Positions 46,173-56,849 of a stretch of 64,000 nucleotides of DNA are shown here, in pieces. Position 1 is the first letter of the stretch. Every line of letters starts with the position of its first letter. The position numbers were made by a program, and so were the translations under genes. Under the pieces are notes generated by a model. The model saw only the letters and a program-made list of their open reading frames with translations. It made no database searches and had not been told where the DNA came from. This DNA comes from Lumnitzera littorea (lineage: Eukaryota > Streptophyta > Magnoliopsida > Myrtales > Combretaceae): the NCBI GenBank assembly GCA_024138015.1, contig JAMXBB010000009.1, positions 43,073,542 to 43,137,541 on the forward strand, in the 5' to 3' direction.

Positions 46173-47077
46173 TGATGCACTTCTAGTCGGCAGTCCCATT
46201 ACTCACCCGTACCTCCTAGGCCTCCAATCCTTCTCTTGAAGAATTTTCTCTCAGCAACTTACTGATGACAAGAAACCGTATATGGAAAAAAGGTAGTTGA
46301 ACTTCCTAAGCTCCCCACATTGTCATACCTTGATTTTTACACTTGGTAGTGATGATGCCGACCATTCCCTTGTCGAAAACCCTATACCGAGTACTCCGAC
46401 CAACTGTTGCCAAGAATCTCTTGCCAAGTGACGACACTCACTTAAACGGCTGAGTAGTTTTCTCTTAAAATACCACCATCTCTCTCGTTTTGGCTCCTTT
46501 AGTGCCGCAACATTTTGACCCTACCTACCTACTGTGCTTAGAGAATATTCATATGAGACCAATGCTACACTACCAGCTATCCACCTCGCCTGACATTTAA
46601 TTACTTTTCCACTTTTGTTTTGTTGTCCTTTTTACTCTTTTCGTATGTATTAGGAGTCCCCTTTTTGTAAATACTTTCTTATAATTTCTTTATTTGTAAT
46701 GCTGCCCTAGGGACTTATTATAAATAGTCTTTTTCTCTTATAAGCTAGAGATAACTTACATCTTAATACTGAATATTTTGTTCTTAGGAGACAATCCTCT
46801 CCAAATCCATACCCTTTACACTCTTATCTAATCTTACCGAGTAGCTCAAGATTAGTGGTGCATGGACCTTGACATCAACTTGTACGTCATATCAAGTGAG
46901 GTGTCAAGTCATGTTGTGTTCGTTGGTGAGGCACATCCTCCGAGCAGCTTCATGTCAGCTACTCTTGTTTGATTGTAGACCATTTCCCTCTAATTTTCTT
47001 TGATATCTTGAAGGACTCATTTCAGTTCAATTCTACCCTCGTAAGTCCTAGTGATAACTGAGCTCCTAAGCACACCA
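46173..47077 (+). repeat. C: 5' LTR
   Basis: Starts TGATGCAC, ends GCACACCA. Matches 51768-52674, for example CCACTTTTGTTTTGTTGTCC near 46609 and CCACTTTTGGTTTGTTGTCC near 52206. TATA box at 46719-46726. Confidence 0.92.
46719..46726 (+). promoter_or_regulatory. C: TATA box in 5' LTR
   Basis: TATAAATA within GGACTTATTATAAATAG; the 3' LTR has the same box at 52316-52323. Confidence 0.65.
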
Positions 47078-47085
47078 TATATTCT

Positions 47086-47097
47086 TGGTATCAAAGC
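47086..47097 (+). other. C: primer binding site (initiator tRNA-Met type)
   Basis: TGGTATCAAAGC, eight bases after the LTR; differs by one G-to-A change from the plant initiator-Met primer site TGGTATCAGAGC. Confidence 0.85.
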
Positions 47098-47209
47098 TTG
47101 AGGTTAAGACTAAGAGCTGTGTAGTGTTAGTCTACTATGTTTGCTGTTCATGATATTTGTGTATACAAAGCATTTGTGTAAAGTATCCTTGCTAAAGCTT
47201 GTATTGAGA

Positions 47210-48600
47210 ATGTCATACCCTAGTGTACAAGGAGAGATTCACGATGTCGAGAGTGATGCTCATGGTCATAGTTGAGGTAACCAACAAACACTACGTATTA
47301 CTGATGAGTAGATATATGATCTTGCTGCTATTGTGGCCAACTTAGCTGTCTTAATAAACAGGGTCTTAGAGGCTGGACCACGTGAAAGAGTTACTAAGTA
47401 AGGCCGAGAAATGAGAGATAGGCCAAGGAGGCAGATAAACGAGTGAGCTCCGAAAGTCTTTCCTGTGAACTAAGCACTGTCGCGACATGCCAATGTCGCA
47501 AGAAGAAGGTTAGAGTTAGACAAAGTGGAAGAGTACAAAGAGGAAGAAGACCAGTATGATGGGATGGATGAGCATGAGTTCAGAGCACCAAGAGATACTG
47601 AGCATCTTAAAGTATAGATTTCGAGCTTCAACGGATTTGGTAGTGCTAATGACTACCTCAACTAGGAAGAGAAGATCGAAAAGATATTCCACTTCTAAGA
47701 TTATGAAGATGCTATTTGCAATAGAGCGGCCGCGTTAGAATTTTTGGGGTATGCAGCAATGTGGTAGAAGAAGCTATAGAATGTTCGTCTAAGGGCCCAA
47801 CGCGACGTCTGAATATGGAACAAGATGAAGAGAGTTTTGAGAAGTAGATTCATTCCCAAACATTATGAGCAAGATACGTTCCGATGACTCCAACACTTAA
47901 GGCAAGGTAATAGATCTATAGACGATTATGTCCAAGAGTTTCAGTTACTCATGATATGATGTAATGTTGACAAGCCTAAGACCTAAACTATAGCATGGTT
48001 CATCTTAAGACTCCGAGCTGAGATTAGTCACATTGTGTAATTGTTGAGCCTCATAACTCTAGATGAAACCATCTGTGTAGCCTAAAGAATTGAAAGGCAA
48101 CAGTGGAACCAGGCTAACCAAAAGCTGAGTAATAGAACCATGATACCAAGTAAGAATGGCCTGCCAAATAGACTAAGGAGTGATAGGGCATCAAACAGAT
48201 CTGAGGTTAAACGCTGAGGTCACATGCCAAGTCAACTAGACGAGGATAGAGGTAAGAGCAAGACCGAGGAACCTAAGATCCAAAGAGACCAGGGTTAAAG
48301 CTCAAGACGGAAAACTAGAGAAATCAAATGTTTTAAGTATCTTGGCTATGGACACGTGGCTAGTCAATGTCCAAATCACCGAGCCATGACCATCAAAGGA
48401 GATAAGCCCCAATTCAAAGTAAAAATTGCGAGTGAAAGAGAGGAAGAAGTAGTAACCAATCATATGCTGGAAGAATTTGAGGAAGATCTAAGAGCCGACA
48501 CACCCCTTAAGGGTAATACTGAGTATTACTTTGTTGTTTGGCGATCTGTCAGTACTTTTGCAGCTGATGAGAACGAGTAAAGAGAGAACCTCTTTCATAC
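47210..48600 (+). pseudogene. C: gag
   Basis: ATG at 47210 follows the primer site. TGA near 47274 stands at a likely Arg codon. HEFRAPRDTEHLKV*ISSFN (about 47572) leads the capsid domain, with DYLN*EEKIEKIFHF*DYED (TAG at a family Trp, TAA at Gln), ALEFLGYAAMW*KKL* and SRFIPKHYEQDTFR*LQHLR. The zinc knuckle near 48328-48380 reads CFKYLGYGHVASQCPN: the second Cys is Tyr (G-to-A), the other ligands are kept. Overall length is normal for the family. Confidence 0.88.
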
Positions 48601-49130
48601 AAATTGCTAGGTGAATAGCAAGCTATGCGCTATGATCATTGACGGAGAGAGTTGTACCAATGTCATTGTGCAAGGGGTAGTTAAGGCCATGAAATTGCTA
48701 ACTCTTCCACACCCTAAGCCATACAAGATTCACTGGCTAAACGAGAGAGAAGGATTACACGTTTCTGAGCAACTCAGAGTGTCGATTACTATTGGTGATA
48801 AATACAAGGACGAGGTGCTATGTGACGTCTTATCCATGTGTGCATCCTACATATTACTTGGCCAACTGTGGCTATTTGACTTAAGGGTGTTATAAGATGG
48901 GTATAGAAACACCTACATGTTTCAAAAGGATAAGAAGAAAGTTATACTGACGCCGATGAGTCCTAGGGAAGTGCAAGAAGCCTACGAAAAGGTTATGAGA
49001 TATCTACAACAGAAGTCCTTAGTGATTTCCTGAGCTCAGTTTGCACGAGAGGTTAAACCCAAGGACTATGTACTCCTCTTAGTCAGGAGACTCCTATAGG
49101 TAAAAGAGACCAAGAACATACTTGCCCAAG
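48601..49130 (+). pseudogene. C: retropepsin (pol)
   Basis: LCAMIIDGESCTNVIVQGVV (48623 on) is the catalytic region; the family reads IIDGGSCTNV, so Asp is kept and Gly is Glu. HPKPYKIHWLNEREGLHVSE and DEVLCDVLSMCASYILLGQL followed by WLFDLRVL* (to 48895) complete the domain. DGYRNTYMFQKDKKKVILTP is the linker towards RT. The same wording in A and B shows common descent. Confidence 0.9.
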
Positions 49131-49920
49131 TGTTGCAACTACTTTATGAATTTGCTGACCTATTTCCATCTAAGATGCTGAAAGGATTACCTCTCTTGAG
49201 AGGAATTGAGCATTACATCGATCTTTAACCTGGAGCAGCCTTACCAAATTGACCTGCCCATAAACTCAATCCTAAATAGGTAGCTAAGCTAAAAAAGCAA
49301 GTTGATGAGTTGGTGGATTGCGGATATGTCCATGAGACCATGAGCCCATATGCTGTCCCAACCGTGCTAGTACCAAAGAAAGATGGATCATAAAGGATGT
49401 GCATTGATAGCCATGCCATCAACAAGATTACTATTAAGTACCAATACTCGATCTCGCGGTTGGATGACATTCTCGATGAGTTGCTTGGTGCACGCATCTT
49501 TTCAAAGATAGATCTAAAGAGTAGCTATCAACAAATCCGAATGAGACCGAGAGATGAATGGAAAACAGCCTTTAAGACTCAGGATGGTCTATTTGAATGG
49601 ATGGTCATGCCATTTGGTTTAATTAATGCGCCAAGTACATTCATGAGGCCCATGAATCATGTACTCAGAACAATAATAGGCAAATGCATTATGTTTTATT
49701 TCAACGATATTCTGGTCTACAATGTCAACCTTCTTGTTCATATTAAACATTTGAGATTGGTGTTTAACATACTCCATGCTGAGAAATTATTTGGCAACCT
49801 GAAGAAATGCGTATTCTATCATAGCAAGGTTGTATTCCTTAGATATGTCATTTCAAGGAATGGATTTGCGTTGATGAGGAAAAGGTCTAGGCTATTAATG
49901 AGTGGCCTATGTTGACAAGT
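49131..49920 (+). pseudogene. C: reverse transcriptase (pol)
   Basis: LLRGIEHYIDL*PGAALPN (about 49195), YAVPTVLVPKKDGS*RMCID (TAA at 49391 replaces Trp), [40 protein letters not shown] with the first catalytic Asp, [20 protein letters not shown], then [13 protein letters not shown] (about 49687), where YFDD is YFND: Asp to Asn, G-to-A. The open stretch 49397-49915 is the longest RT reading frame in the window. After [20 protein letters not shown] the frame ends at 49915. Confidence 0.92.
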
Positions 49921-50480
49921 GCAATCGAAGTCAGGAGCTTGCATGGCCTAGCCTCTTTCTATCAAAGATTTATCTAGAACTTCAGCTCCATAACTACGCC
50001 GTTAACTAAATTGAACAAGAAGAACATTGAGTTTAAATGGACAAGAAAGGCTTATAGGAGTTTTGAAGATTTGAAGTGTAAGCTGATGTTTGCTCCAATA
50101 CTTGCCCTACTAGATTTCGAGAAGGTTTTTGAGGTTAAATGTGGTATGTCTAGTGCTGGCATTGGTGTTGTACTTATGCAGGAGCACTGACCCATTGCCT
50201 ACTTTAGCAAAAACTTCAACATGCTGCCCTGAATTACTCAACCTATGACAAGGAGTTCTATGTACTTGTCCGTACATTCTAGAACTGGCAGCATTACCTG
50301 TTGCCGAGAGAATTCATTATCTATTCTGATTATGAATCTCTCAAGCATCTTCATGGGCAGTAGAAGCTTTCTCAGTGTCACACCAAGTAGGTCGAGTTCT
50401 TAAAGACCTTTTGCTATGTCATCAGGTATAAGAAGGGAAGTACTAATACAGTAGCTGATGCACTTTCTCGTCGTCATACC
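49921..50480 (+). pseudogene. C: RNase H (pol)
   Basis: SLHGLASFYQRFI*NFSSIT (about 49940) and LNKKNIEFKW precede [20 protein letters not shown] (about 50130). Here the catalytic Asp of CDAS is Gly and Ala is Met, so this residue is lost. YDKEFYVLVRTF*NWQHYL and FIIYSDYESLKHLHGQ*KLS (about 50313) carry later motifs with TDHE read as [19 protein letters not shown] ends the domain. A short deletion or shift lies near 50213. Confidence 0.85.
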
Positions 50481-51767
50481 TTCATCACGACGTTGCAAGC
50501 TCAAGTACTTAGATTTGGCACTCTACCTAATCAATATGAGCATGACCCACATTTTGGGCCTTTAGTAGCCAAGTGCAGTAATAGAGGAGCTGTGGATGGA
50601 TTCTACTTGCATGAGTGATTCTTGATGAATAGCAAGCAAATGTGCGTGTTGAGTGGTTCTGCAAGGTAGCTACTGGTTCGAGAAGCTTATGCCAGAGTTT
50701 TAGCTGGCCATTTTGGGGAAAAGAGAACGAATGAGATATTGAAGGAGTATTTTACTAACCTGGGATGATGATGGATGTACACCAAATATTTGAGGAGTGC
50801 AAGGTGTGTAAGTATGCTAAAGGGAGGAGAGAGCTCTTTGGAGAATACACACCCTTGCCAATTCCCAAGCGGCCATGGATCGATATAAACATGGATTTCA
50901 TGCTCGGCCATCCCCACACATCGAGAAGATACAATTCAATCATGGGAGTGGTCAATCAGTTCAATAAGATGGGCCATTCATTCCCTACTATAGGACAAAT
51001 GATGCTTTATTTATTATTAATCTCTTTTTACAAGAAATTGTGCGACTATATGGAGTGCCAAGAAGTATTGTGTCTGACCATGATTCGAAATTCACAAGCT
51101 TCTTTTGGAAAACCCGATGGAGGAAACTCAACACTAAGCTCCTGTTCAGTACCACTTACCACCCTTTGATAAACGGCCAAATTGAAGTAGTTAACAAAAC
51201 CGTCAATAGTCTCCTGCACACCACTATGGAAAAGAACTCTCGTGACTAGGATTTATGTCTACCCATCATTGAATTTGCTTACAACCGCTCAACTCATAGC
51301 TCCATTGGAACATCACCATTTAAGGTTGTTTATAGATTTAACCCAAACCTACCCTTGGATTTAGTTAACAATCCATCTACATAAGGGAAGAGTCAATCCA
51401 GCCTGCAGCATACTGAGGAATTGCACAAGTTACACCAAAGAATTGCTGAGCAATTAACTAAAACTGTAGCTCAACAAAAGGAAATGGGAAGCCATAGAAG
51501 GAAATGAATCGCTTATGTTCCTAAGGACCTTATCTGGATCCATCTTAGCAAAGAACGCTTCCCTAGCAAGAGAACAAACAAACTATCACCCAGAGTGGAT
51601 AAACCCTATAGGATCCTGAGGCGCCTTAATGATAATGCCTACAAGATTGAGTTAGTCGATGGTTTTGACGTATCTACCACATTCAACATTACCAACTTAA
51701 CTCCATATGTGCCCGATGATGATGAAGGCTAAGATTTGAGGACAAATCTTCAATAACCCCAGAAAAT
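50481..51767 (+). pseudogene. C: integrase (pol C-terminus) with polypurine end
   Basis: HHCC domain: LAGHFGEKRTNEILKEYF (about 50702) and, after a frame change near 50765, FEECKVCKYAKGRRELFGEY. Core: INMDFMLGHP (about 50886), GVPRSIVSDHDSKFTSFFWK (51052 on) and NGQIEVVNKTVNSLL (about 51172) show all three catalytic residues D, D, E. C-terminus: DLIWIHLSKERFPSKRTNKL (about 51530) and LNDNAYKIELVDGFDVSTTF. It ends about 51735; the 30 bases before the LTR hold the polypurine tract. Stops: TAG at 51247 (Trp), TGA near 51507. Confidence 0.9.
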
Positions 51768-52674
51768 TGATGAATTGCCTATCGGCGATCCCATTACTCA
51801 CATGCATCTTCGAGCCCTCCAATCCCTCTCCCAAAGAATTCTCTCTCGGCGACCTACTAATGATGAGAAACTGTATATTGAAGAAAGGTGGTTAAACTCC
51901 CTAAGCTCTCCACATTATCATACGTTAATCTGTACACTCGATAGTGATAATGTCGACCATTCCCTTACCGAAGACCTTATGCCAAGTACTCTAACCAACT
52001 ACTGTCAAGAATCTCTTGTCGAGTGATAAGAGACTCACTTAAATAACCGAGTAGTTTTCTCTCGACATACCACTATCTCTCTCGTCCTAGCCCCTTTAGT
52101 GCCGCAACATTTTGACCTTACCCGCTTGCTGTGCTTAGAGAATATTCGTATAGGACTAATGCTACACTGCCAGCTATCCACCTCATCTGACATTTAACTA
52201 CTTTTCCACTTTTGGTTTGTTGTCCTTTTTACTCTTTTCATATGTATTAGGAATCCCCTTTTTATAAATACATACTTGTAATTTCTTTATTTGTAATGCT
52301 GCCCTACGGACTTACTATAAATAGTCCTTTTCTCTTATTAGCTGGAGATAACTTACATCTTAATACTGAATATTTTGTTCTTGTGAGACAATCCTCTCCA
52401 AGTCCATACCCTTTATACTCTTATTTAATCATACCGAGTAGCTCAGGATTAGTGGCAGGTAGACCTTGATATCAATTTATGCGTCATATCAAGTGAGGTG
52501 TCAAGTCATGTTGCGTTCGTTGGTGAGTTACATCCTTCGAGCAACTTCACGTTAGCTACTCTTGTTCGATTGTGGATCGTTTCCCTCTAATTTTCTTCGA
52601 TATCTCGAAGGACCTATTTTAGTTCAATTCCGCTTCGGTAAGTTCTAGTGATAACTGAGCTCATAGGTACACTA
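51768..52674 (+). repeat. C: 3' LTR
   Basis: 907 bases, starts TGATGAATTGCC and ends TACACTA, so the terminal CA has become TA. TATA box at 52316-52323. Followed by TATAG. Confidence 0.92.
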
Positions 52675-55437
52675 TATAGTTATAATGCAAATATGAGAAA
52701 TGCATGACTCATTGAATTTCTTAATCGAATACTTAATTAATTCAATTTCCATTGTGATCATACAAACTTCATTCCATACAACTATGCATAGCTATAATCA
52801 TAAACAATTCCTAATATTGTCTAATTAGTAAGTCATGGCATTCAATCATAATATTATACACATTTATTTCCCATATCCCATAAGCATTCAAGTTCAATAT
52901 ATAAATTTAAGTGCATCTACACTACAAACAAAATCAAGCATAAAGTCATTGAAAGTCACTCTCTTAACCAAAGCGGATTAGTAGTAATGGTTCGAGGGTA
53001 GGTTGTCTCCAATGGTCAGGTCCTCTAAACATCATAAATATGATAATATTAAGACTTTGAGATAAAATTGAAAGGCTAACCTAAAACTTTTTAAGTTACA
53101 CTTTTAACTTAGTTTCATATTTTTCTCCAATTGTAATTAAAACTTCAATTGCATGTAACTTTCTTGTTTTAAATCCGATTTTTATGATCTTGTAGTCATT
53201 TTTCATCATTTTCAAGTGTACTTTAATGTGGTGTGATTAGATTTTCGAGATAAGGCCCACAATTCTATCTACTAGTTAGAACAATAGCATCCTCATGTTT
53301 TGGTATTCTTTTGGCTTAGTTTGATTATTAGGCTTTTGGTTATCTTAGGAAATCTTTTAGGCTTGGCCTTAGGCTTAGGACTTTATTCTAAGCTTAAAAC
53401 ACTCTCTAAATTCAAATTTTCATCCTTTTCTTATGACCTTGGTGCTAGCAACATTTTCTTGGACTCTTATGTAGGCTTATGTGGTCAAATAGGCTTGCAT
53501 ATGGTTTAAACTAAAGTTAGTGACTTTGATGGGCCTAGAAATTTTTAAGTGGACTTCTTATGAGCTTAAAGACAACCTTTCTTGATTAAACTAGATGCTG
53601 GTCAGAATTTCTTGAGGGTTTAATTAGGGGTTCTAAGCTTGTTTTGGATGATTTTAAGTTCGGTTTTGAGTTTTAGGTTTTATACACTTATTATACTTGT
53701 TTTAGTTGGTCTTTTCACTTTGTTAACTTTATTTTATCATATTTTTAAGTGAGTTTTCTTGGGGTTTTATATTTGGACGGTTGAGTTCAAGGGCTTCCAA
53801 CTTGGTTTTTCAACTTATTCCATCATCTTCTTATGTTTAAGTGTTAACTCAAGAACCTACGCTACTTATATTCTAACTCCAACTCAACTTCTCTTCCATG
53901 AGGTGATTATTTGGCTTAAGTACTAAGTAAAAGTTATAAATTACACACTTATCATAAGTTCTATACCTTAGTTTACATCTCCAAAAGCTTTTTTCCTTGT
54001 AAAAACATCATGTAGGGGTTTCTCTTTCATTTTAGGCTAGATTTAAGCATATGTAACTAAATGAAATTAAAAGTAACATCTAAATACCCTACAGAAACTT
54101 CATGTTTAGTATGCTATTCCATCATCTACATACATATTTCATGATTTTCTTAATTTACAAACTTCTATTCTAGGTGCTAGACATATATCCTACATAATAT
54201 CCAACTTAGTCTTATCACCTAATGTAAACTAGCTATGTTATCACCTTATGTACATGTTAATATCTTCAAGAACACATATGTACTCCTAGACATAGCATAA
54301 TAGAGTACTTCAAATCTTAAAAACTTACTCATTCTAAGTAATATAAAATGTGATTGTATGCTAAGGATCCTCTTTTGCTCCTCATTTTTCTTTTCCTTTT
54401 ACAAGCTTCTTATGTTATCACAACTTCTAGATTTAAGGTTGGTTTTGAGGTGTTTTAAGATTTCTTAAAATAGCTTTTGATGTAGACAAGTGAAGGCAAA
54501 AAAAAAAAAAAACAAGCTTTGTGCCATGATTATGTGTGCATGTAAGTGGTAGCAATTGTAAAAGAAGTGGAGCTTGGTTTCTTCTTTTAGTTTGTGTGTT
54601 TCAAGTGTAGAAAAGAAAATGAAAGATGAGAAGAAATGGGAGAGAGAGTGCTAGTTGTGAATGTGTATGTAATGCATCCAATAAGCCTTTTTTTGTTATA
54701 TTTAAATAAGGTACATAAGCCATACTTTGATAGGATTAGATGATGTAAGTATTAAGGGGGAAATAGTAGATGTAAAAGACACTTGGTTTAATGTGTGATT
54801 GACATGGCATAGCCCCCCATTCCCTTGTCTTACAACAGTATGTAAAGTATCCTTTTTAGGGTATAGGCCTTATCATTTCACATATTAAAAATTGAGTTGA
54901 TAAGGTGATGAGATAACTTATCCATGTGTAATATAAGTTATGGTTATATATGGAAATGATCTTATCACTAGCTTTTGATAGGTTATCAAGTAATAAGTGA
55001 TTCTAATACTCAAATGATAAGTTTTTTTATAGTGATTGGTTGGTTTACCTATCTATAAGTAACATAGCTTATAAGGGAAATAAGGGAGTTATCTTATATG
55101 TGATTCTTTTAAGGTTTCATTCTTAAATTAATTTGTAAGTTATGATTTGTTTCTTATGGAATTTTATAAATTTCTAAAGTTGAATAAAATTATTCTAATT
55201 AGATTTTCAATTATTTATTTAAGGTCACATGTCCTTAATTATCTTAGGGTTTAAGGTTTTGAGTGACTTAGAGTCCATTATTATTGCGTTCGAGTTCTTA
55301 TCGATAATGAACATTTGAATTGAAAAACTGGATTTTTTTTCTAATATAAGAATTAGTTCTTAGTTTAGTTGATCTTTGAGAATAATCGAGAAGTACTCTT
55401 AATTACATGTTCCTTAAGTAGTAGGGTTTACAATGCT

Positions 55438-56324
55438 AAAGGTAATAAAGAAAGAAATACTCATTAGAGGAATAGGTGGATATCATTTCAATAATATGGA
55501 TATAAAGTGAAGAATAAGATCTAGTATACTAATGACTAAGATTTCTATGAGTATGATAAATATAAGAAAAACAGATTGCCTAGATCACTGTTTGAGGGGG
55601 AGCTTTTAGGAGCAGTTTTCAGAACTTAAACCAAAATAAATGTAAAGGGTTAGTAAGAAAAGGAAAGGTAAGGAGATACTTAGAGGGAAGAAGAAGAAGA
55701 ACAAGAAAGATTTTAAGACCAGGACAAGAGGGAAGAAGGAAATAAAGGAAAGAAAAAGGAAACCTAAATTAGAGGAAGATTCAGATTTGATTCAAAAGCT
55801 AAACTTAAGGAAGGTCGTCATGAAACTTCTAAAGTTGAAGTAATTTTAAGGAAAGAAATTCAGCATATGATAGAGATTAGGATGGAGTAGTTGCTAACTA
55901 AGCTGCAAGCATCTCTCAAAGAAGCTACATAAACCAAACCTTCCAAAAAATCTCCTTTAACCGACACTTCACTTGTGAAGTCACCATCTCAACCTTTTGA
56001 GGAACCATAAGTTCCATTATCTAATATTCACACCATGATTAATCTGATCAACCTCCATCTCTTACTTCTCCAGCTACAACAACTAAACCACGACCTTTAA
56101 GTCTAGTCGCATAAGTTTCAACTGATCACTAATCACTACAAGATTAACTTAGCTTGTCTACTGTCACTAATCTAATAGTAGAGGAACTAGCACCACAAGT
56201 TCCTCCATTAATAATTCTAATGTTGCTATAGAAAGAGTCTACTCCACCTCCAACATCATCTTTAAGCACTTCATCAAAGTTGCCCAAAGAAAAAGAAAAA
56301 GAAAAAGAAAAAGAAGTCACTTAG
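55438..56324 (+). pseudogene. E: env-position ORF, 3' part
   Basis: Continues the ORF cut at 45142 once lone LTR 2 and its duplication are removed. It contains Lys/Arg- and Glu-rich stretches (55650-55770), KVEVILRKEIQHMIEIRME* (about 55828), a Pro/Ser/Thr-rich part (55930-56260) and a C-terminal Lys-Glu repeat encoded by a hexanucleotide AAAAAG run (56286-56315), ending ...EVT with TAG at 56322. Several stops and at least one frame change. Function unknown; homologous position to the env-like ORF of Sireviruses. Confidence 0.55.
56286..56315 (+). repeat. Hexanucleotide microsatellite (AAAAAG)n
   Basis: About four to five copies of AAAAAG; in frame it codes for alternating Lys and Glu at the end of E's env-position ORF. 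Confidence 0.9.
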
Positions 56325-56835
56325 TGTTTCTATTTAATTTCTATTGCAAGTTTCTATTCTGTTTAATTCAAGTTTGTTAGTTTCAAGTTTGTGTTTGTCT
56401 AAAGCTTAATTAGTTGTCCAAGTTTCTTTTGTATTCATAATCAAAGTAAGAGTTCAATTCAGAGACAAATTGATGTAATCAACATTTGTCAATGAAATAT
56501 CATCTTCTCTGTCAATTTCTCCATATTGTTATCTATTATTTCTATATATATCATATTCAGGGAGAGTAAAAATGAATGATGATAATAGATAGGAGGAGAA
56601 CTAGCAAAAATATTGAATTAATAATTGTTTAAGTATTAGTCAAATATCTAATAATCTAATATAATTAACAAGGTTGATTCTAATATTACAAACTGTATCT
56701 GATATTATGACTTTTCTAAAAATTTTTTACTTCAAAAATTTTTTATAATTTGTGTTTACAACTGATATAACTTGCATTACAAAACTTTGTACATATCATT
56801 CAATTTTTTTTTTAACGAAGGGTTTTGTTATCATT
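56325..56835. other. E: 3' noncoding region
   Basis: AT-rich; no ORF. GGGAGAGT near 56561 is a purine-rich motif similar to the polypurine tract further on. It ends GGGTTTTGTTATCATT directly before the polypurine tract. Confidence 0.55.
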
Positions 56836-56849
56836 AAAAAGGGGGAGAA
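56836..56849 (+). other. E: polypurine tract
   Basis: AAAAAGGGGGAGAA immediately before the LTR; this wording is characteristic of Sirevirus-type copia elements. Confidence 0.85.

Larger units (their letters stand above)
46173..52674 (+). mobile_element. Element C: full-length Ty3/gypsy retrotransposon nested in lone LTR 2
   Basis: Two LTRs of 905 and 907 bases, perfect 5-bp duplication, initiator-Met primer site, gag, protease, RT, RNase H and integrase in order. Same family as A (shared LTR ends, TATA context, primer spacing and protein words). It is the best-preserved element of the window, with long open stretches (for example 49397-49915), yet it has in-frame stops in all domains. Confidence 0.93.
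45143..55432 (+). repeat. Lone LTR 2 (TGTCACGACC family), split by C
   Basis: Starts TATCACGACCCAAAC and ends GGGTTTACA, flanked by a perfect 5-bp duplication ATGCT (45138-45142 and 55433-55437). Without C it is about 3783 bases. Family blocks: ATTGTACAAAG near 45189, ACTTAGTGAG near 45609, GTAGTCATTTTTCATCATTTTC (53193 on, shown split as GTAGTCATTTTTC ATCATTTTC). No internal coding domains of its own and no partner LTR nearby. Confidence 0.85.

Noticed and set aside
49225..49497. Minus-strand ORF opposite C's RT.
   Set aside because: Shadow of the RT frame, which carries the recognisable motifs on plus.
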